Under the pieces are notes generated by a model. That model saw only the letters and a list, made by a program, of their open reading frames with translations. It had not been told where the DNA came from and ran no database searches. A stretch of 7,044 nt of DNA from Acidobacteriota bacterium (GTDB lineage: Bacteria; Acidobacteriota; Thermoanaerobaculia; Multivoradales; JAHEKO01), in contig JAOTUP010000099.1 in the NCBI GenBank assembly GCA_029863825.1, positions 1 through 7,044 on the forward strand. Direction: 5' to 3'. Made by a program: the position numbers and the translations under genes. Shown piece by piece: positions 5,293-7,044 of the stretch. Every line of letters starts with the position of its first letter. Position 1 is the first letter of the stretch.

Positions 5293-7044
5293 ATGAATGG
5301 CCACAAGAACTACGTTCTCGTCCTGGGCCTTTGGATCATGTCGGCCGGAGCGATCTCAGCAGCCGAGTTCTACGAGCCGGACACGCCGGAGCGGGACTCG
5401 ATTGCGGCGATCGCCGACCTCACGAGCACCCCGGAATTCGTCAGTCCCTGGGTCGCGTATGTTCCCGAGTCACCCTCCGTGCCGTCGCCGGCCGACTTTC
5501 TCGGGCGGCATGTGGGCGCGCGCGGCGAGCTCGCCGCCACGCGGGAGATCTACGGCTACCTGAAAGCGCTCGCCGCCGCATCGGACAGAGTCGAGCTCGA
5601 GCTCCTGGGTCGAAGCGAGGAGGGAAGGGAGATCTTCCTGGTTGTGGTTGCCGATGAAGCGGGAATCGGTTCCCTGCCTGAGCTCAAGGCGGCGACGGCG
5701 GCTCTTGCCGACCCGCGTGCCACCGACCCTGCGAAAGCGGAGCGGATCGTGGCTCGGTCGCGGCCCATCTACTACATCAACGCGGGGTTGCACGCGGACG
5801 AGACCGGAGGGCCGGAAATGGTCATGGAGCTGGCATACCGGCTCGCAGTGTCGGAGCAGGAGATGATCCGAAGGATCCGGCAGCAGCTCGTGGTCTTGAT
5901 CAACCCGGTCGCGAACCCGGACGGTCGGGACAAGATGCGGGACTGGTTTTATCGGTATCTGAAGGATCGGACGGACTACGACCGCCTGCCCCGCCAGTCG
6001 CCGCCGTACTGGGGGCGCTACGTCTTCGTGGATGCAAACCGGGACGCGCATCAGCAAGCACAAGCGCTGACGCGAGCGGTCTTCAAGATGTTCTGGGACT
6101 ACCATCCGACTGTCGTGCACGACCTGCACGAAGCGATTGCGCTGCTGCAGACGTGGAACGGAACCGGTCCCTACAACCCCAACCTCGACCCTATTGTCAC
6201 GAGCGAGTTCCTCGAGATGAGCTTTCACGAGATGACGACGATGACGGCGCTCGGGATGCCCGGCGTGTGGACGTGGGACTTTGGAGAGGGCTACGGCCAC
6301 CACTATCTCGACTCGATCGGCATGAACCACAACTCGATCGGCCGCGGCTACGAGACCTTCGGTAACGCGACGGCGGAAACTGTCGAACGGGTCCTCGATC
6401 CGTCTGAGACGACGCGCACATGGTACAGACCGTGGCCGTCGCCGGAACGACTTACGTGGTCGATGCGCGATCATGTGAACTACTCGCAAACAGGGCTTCT
6501 GGCCATTCTCGATTACATGGCTCGTCACGCTCCCGAGATGCTCACCAACTTCTATCGCAAGGGCTACAAGTCGTGGCAGCGGGGCCTAGAGGGAAACCCC
6601 TTCGGATTCGTCATACCCGCGAGACAAGGGGACGCGCGGCGGGTGGCCCAGATGGTCAACGTGTTGCTCAGACAGGGGATCGAGGTGGCGCGGGCGACAA
6701 GCGATTTCACCGTTGCCGAGGGTAGCTTTCCTTCCGGCGCGTTCGTCGTGCGCCTGGATCAGCCGTACCGCAACTATGCGGTCGACCTGCTGGAGCCGCA
6801 GCGGTTCCCTGAAGACTCCGAGAACCAGCCCTACGACGACATCTCCTGGGCCTTGCCCGTGCACTACGGGGTGACAACGGTGCGCGTCGACGATCCCAAG
6901 CTGATGGAGATCGAGACGCGGGAGCTCGACGAGTCGGTGCGTGTGTCGGGCCGCGTCGAGGGTGAGGGCCCCGTCTTCCTGCTGCGCGACACCGGACAGG
7001 AATCGTTGCTGGCTGCGCGTTACCGCTTGGCATCCTTCGCCGTC
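5293..7044 (+). CDS. Secreted M14-family zinc carboxypeptidase-like protein, partial
   Basis: The frame is open from the ATG at 5293 to the window edge (584 codons, no stop), so the C-terminus is missing. Residues 1-23 are a signal peptide with a likely cut at AISA/AE, so the protein is exported. The M14 peptidase domain spans about 70-410. LGRSEEGREIFLVVV (105-119) is the usual entry strand. HADE (167-170) gives the first two zinc ligands, His167 and Glu170. NPVANPDG (204-211) and DANRD (247-251) are the substrate-site segments, and DLHE (277-280) probably supplies the third ligand, His279. A catalytic Glu may be Glu354 in GYETFG, but this is less certain. After it comes a conserved extension (FGFVIPARQGDARR, AQMVNVLLRQGIEVARA, then DQPYRNYAVDLLEPQ) of the kind found in long M14-like secreted peptidases of soil and marine bacteria, which often run to 850-1000 residues. 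It probably trims peptides or cell-wall-type substrates outside the cytoplasm; specificity is unknown. Its 5' end abuts the divergent sulfatase-like gene. Confidence 0.92.
   Translation, partial: MNGHKNYVLVLGLWIMSAGAISAAEFYEPDTPERDSIAAIADLTSTPEFVSPWVAYVPESPSVPSPADFLGRHVGARGELAATREIYGYLKALAAASDRVELELLGRSEEGREIFLVVVADEAGIGSLPELKAATAALADPRATDPAKAERIVARSRPIYYINAGLHADETGGPEMVMELAYRLAVSEQEMIRRIRQQLVVLINPVANPDGRDKMRDWFYRYLKDRTDYDRLPRQSPPYWGRYVFVDANRDAHQQAQALTRAVFKMFWDYHPTVVHDLHEAIALLQTWNGTGPYNPNLDPIVTSEFLEMSFHEMTTMTALGMPGVWTWDFGEGYGHHYLDSIGMNHNSIGRGYETFGNATAETVERVLDPSETTRTWYRPWPSPERLTWSMRDHVNYSQTGLLAILDYMARHAPEMLTNFYRKGYKSWQRGLEGNPFGFVIPARQGDARRVAQMVNVLLRQGIEVARATSDFTVAEGSFPSGAFVVRLDQPYRNYAVDLLEPQRFPEDSENQPYDDISWALPVHYGVTTVRVDDPKLMEIETRELDESVRVSGRVEGEGPVFLLRDTGQESLLAARYRLASFAV

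Noticed and set aside
5470..6528. 352-codon open frame on the minus strand
   Set aside because: It is antisense to the M14 peptidase, with Arg/His/Val-rich composition and no domain. The plus-strand frame carries the signal peptide, strong ribosome binding site and zinc motifs.

Overview
The window is GC-rich, densely coding chromosomal DNA with five protein genes and no gene-free stretch over 130 bases. I see no RNA genes, insertion sequences, CRISPR arrays or phage genes. The mix of families points to a free-living, GC-rich, Gram-negative-type bacterium, most like Acidobacteriota (Thermoanaerobaculia/Vicinamibacteria-like) or a similar soil or marine phylum. The families are a CRTAC1/ASPIC-type FG-GAP protein, a sulfatase-fold enzyme fused to TPRs, and a long secreted M14 peptidase. 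The taxonomic guess is inference from family content only; no marker gene is present.

Layout: (1) positions 1-1565, minus strand: an exported seven-motif FG-GAP/VCBS protein entering its ASPIC/UnbV domain, cut by the window's left edge. (2) 1566-1692: a 127-base divergent intergenic region. (3) 1693-3167, plus strand: a two-gene operon encoding a cysteine-rich MetV-like protein (MTHFR C-terminal family) and the MetF-type 5,10-methylenetetrahydrofolate reductase. (4) 3170-5269, minus strand: an exported alkaline-phosphatase/sulfatase-fold enzyme with a C-terminal six-TPR array. It is convergent with metF, and the two stop codons are 2 bases apart. (5) 5293-7044, plus strand: a secreted M14 zinc carboxypeptidase-like protein, divergent from the sulfatase-like gene with 23 bases between start codons and cut by the right edge.

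Functionally there are two themes. The metV-metF pair is cytosolic one-carbon metabolism, reducing methylene-THF to methyl-THF, and has the arrangement known from acetogens. The other three genes encode exported proteins that probably work in the periplasm or outside the cell (calcium-binding propeller, ester hydrolase or transferase, peptidase). Nothing in the sequence ties the two themes together, so I do not claim one pathway. The points most worth a second look are the Thr-x-Pro-Ser-His motif at the nucleophile site of the sulfatase-like enzyme, the stand-alone MetV, and the very compressed junctions between genes. I found no clearly new multi-gene system.
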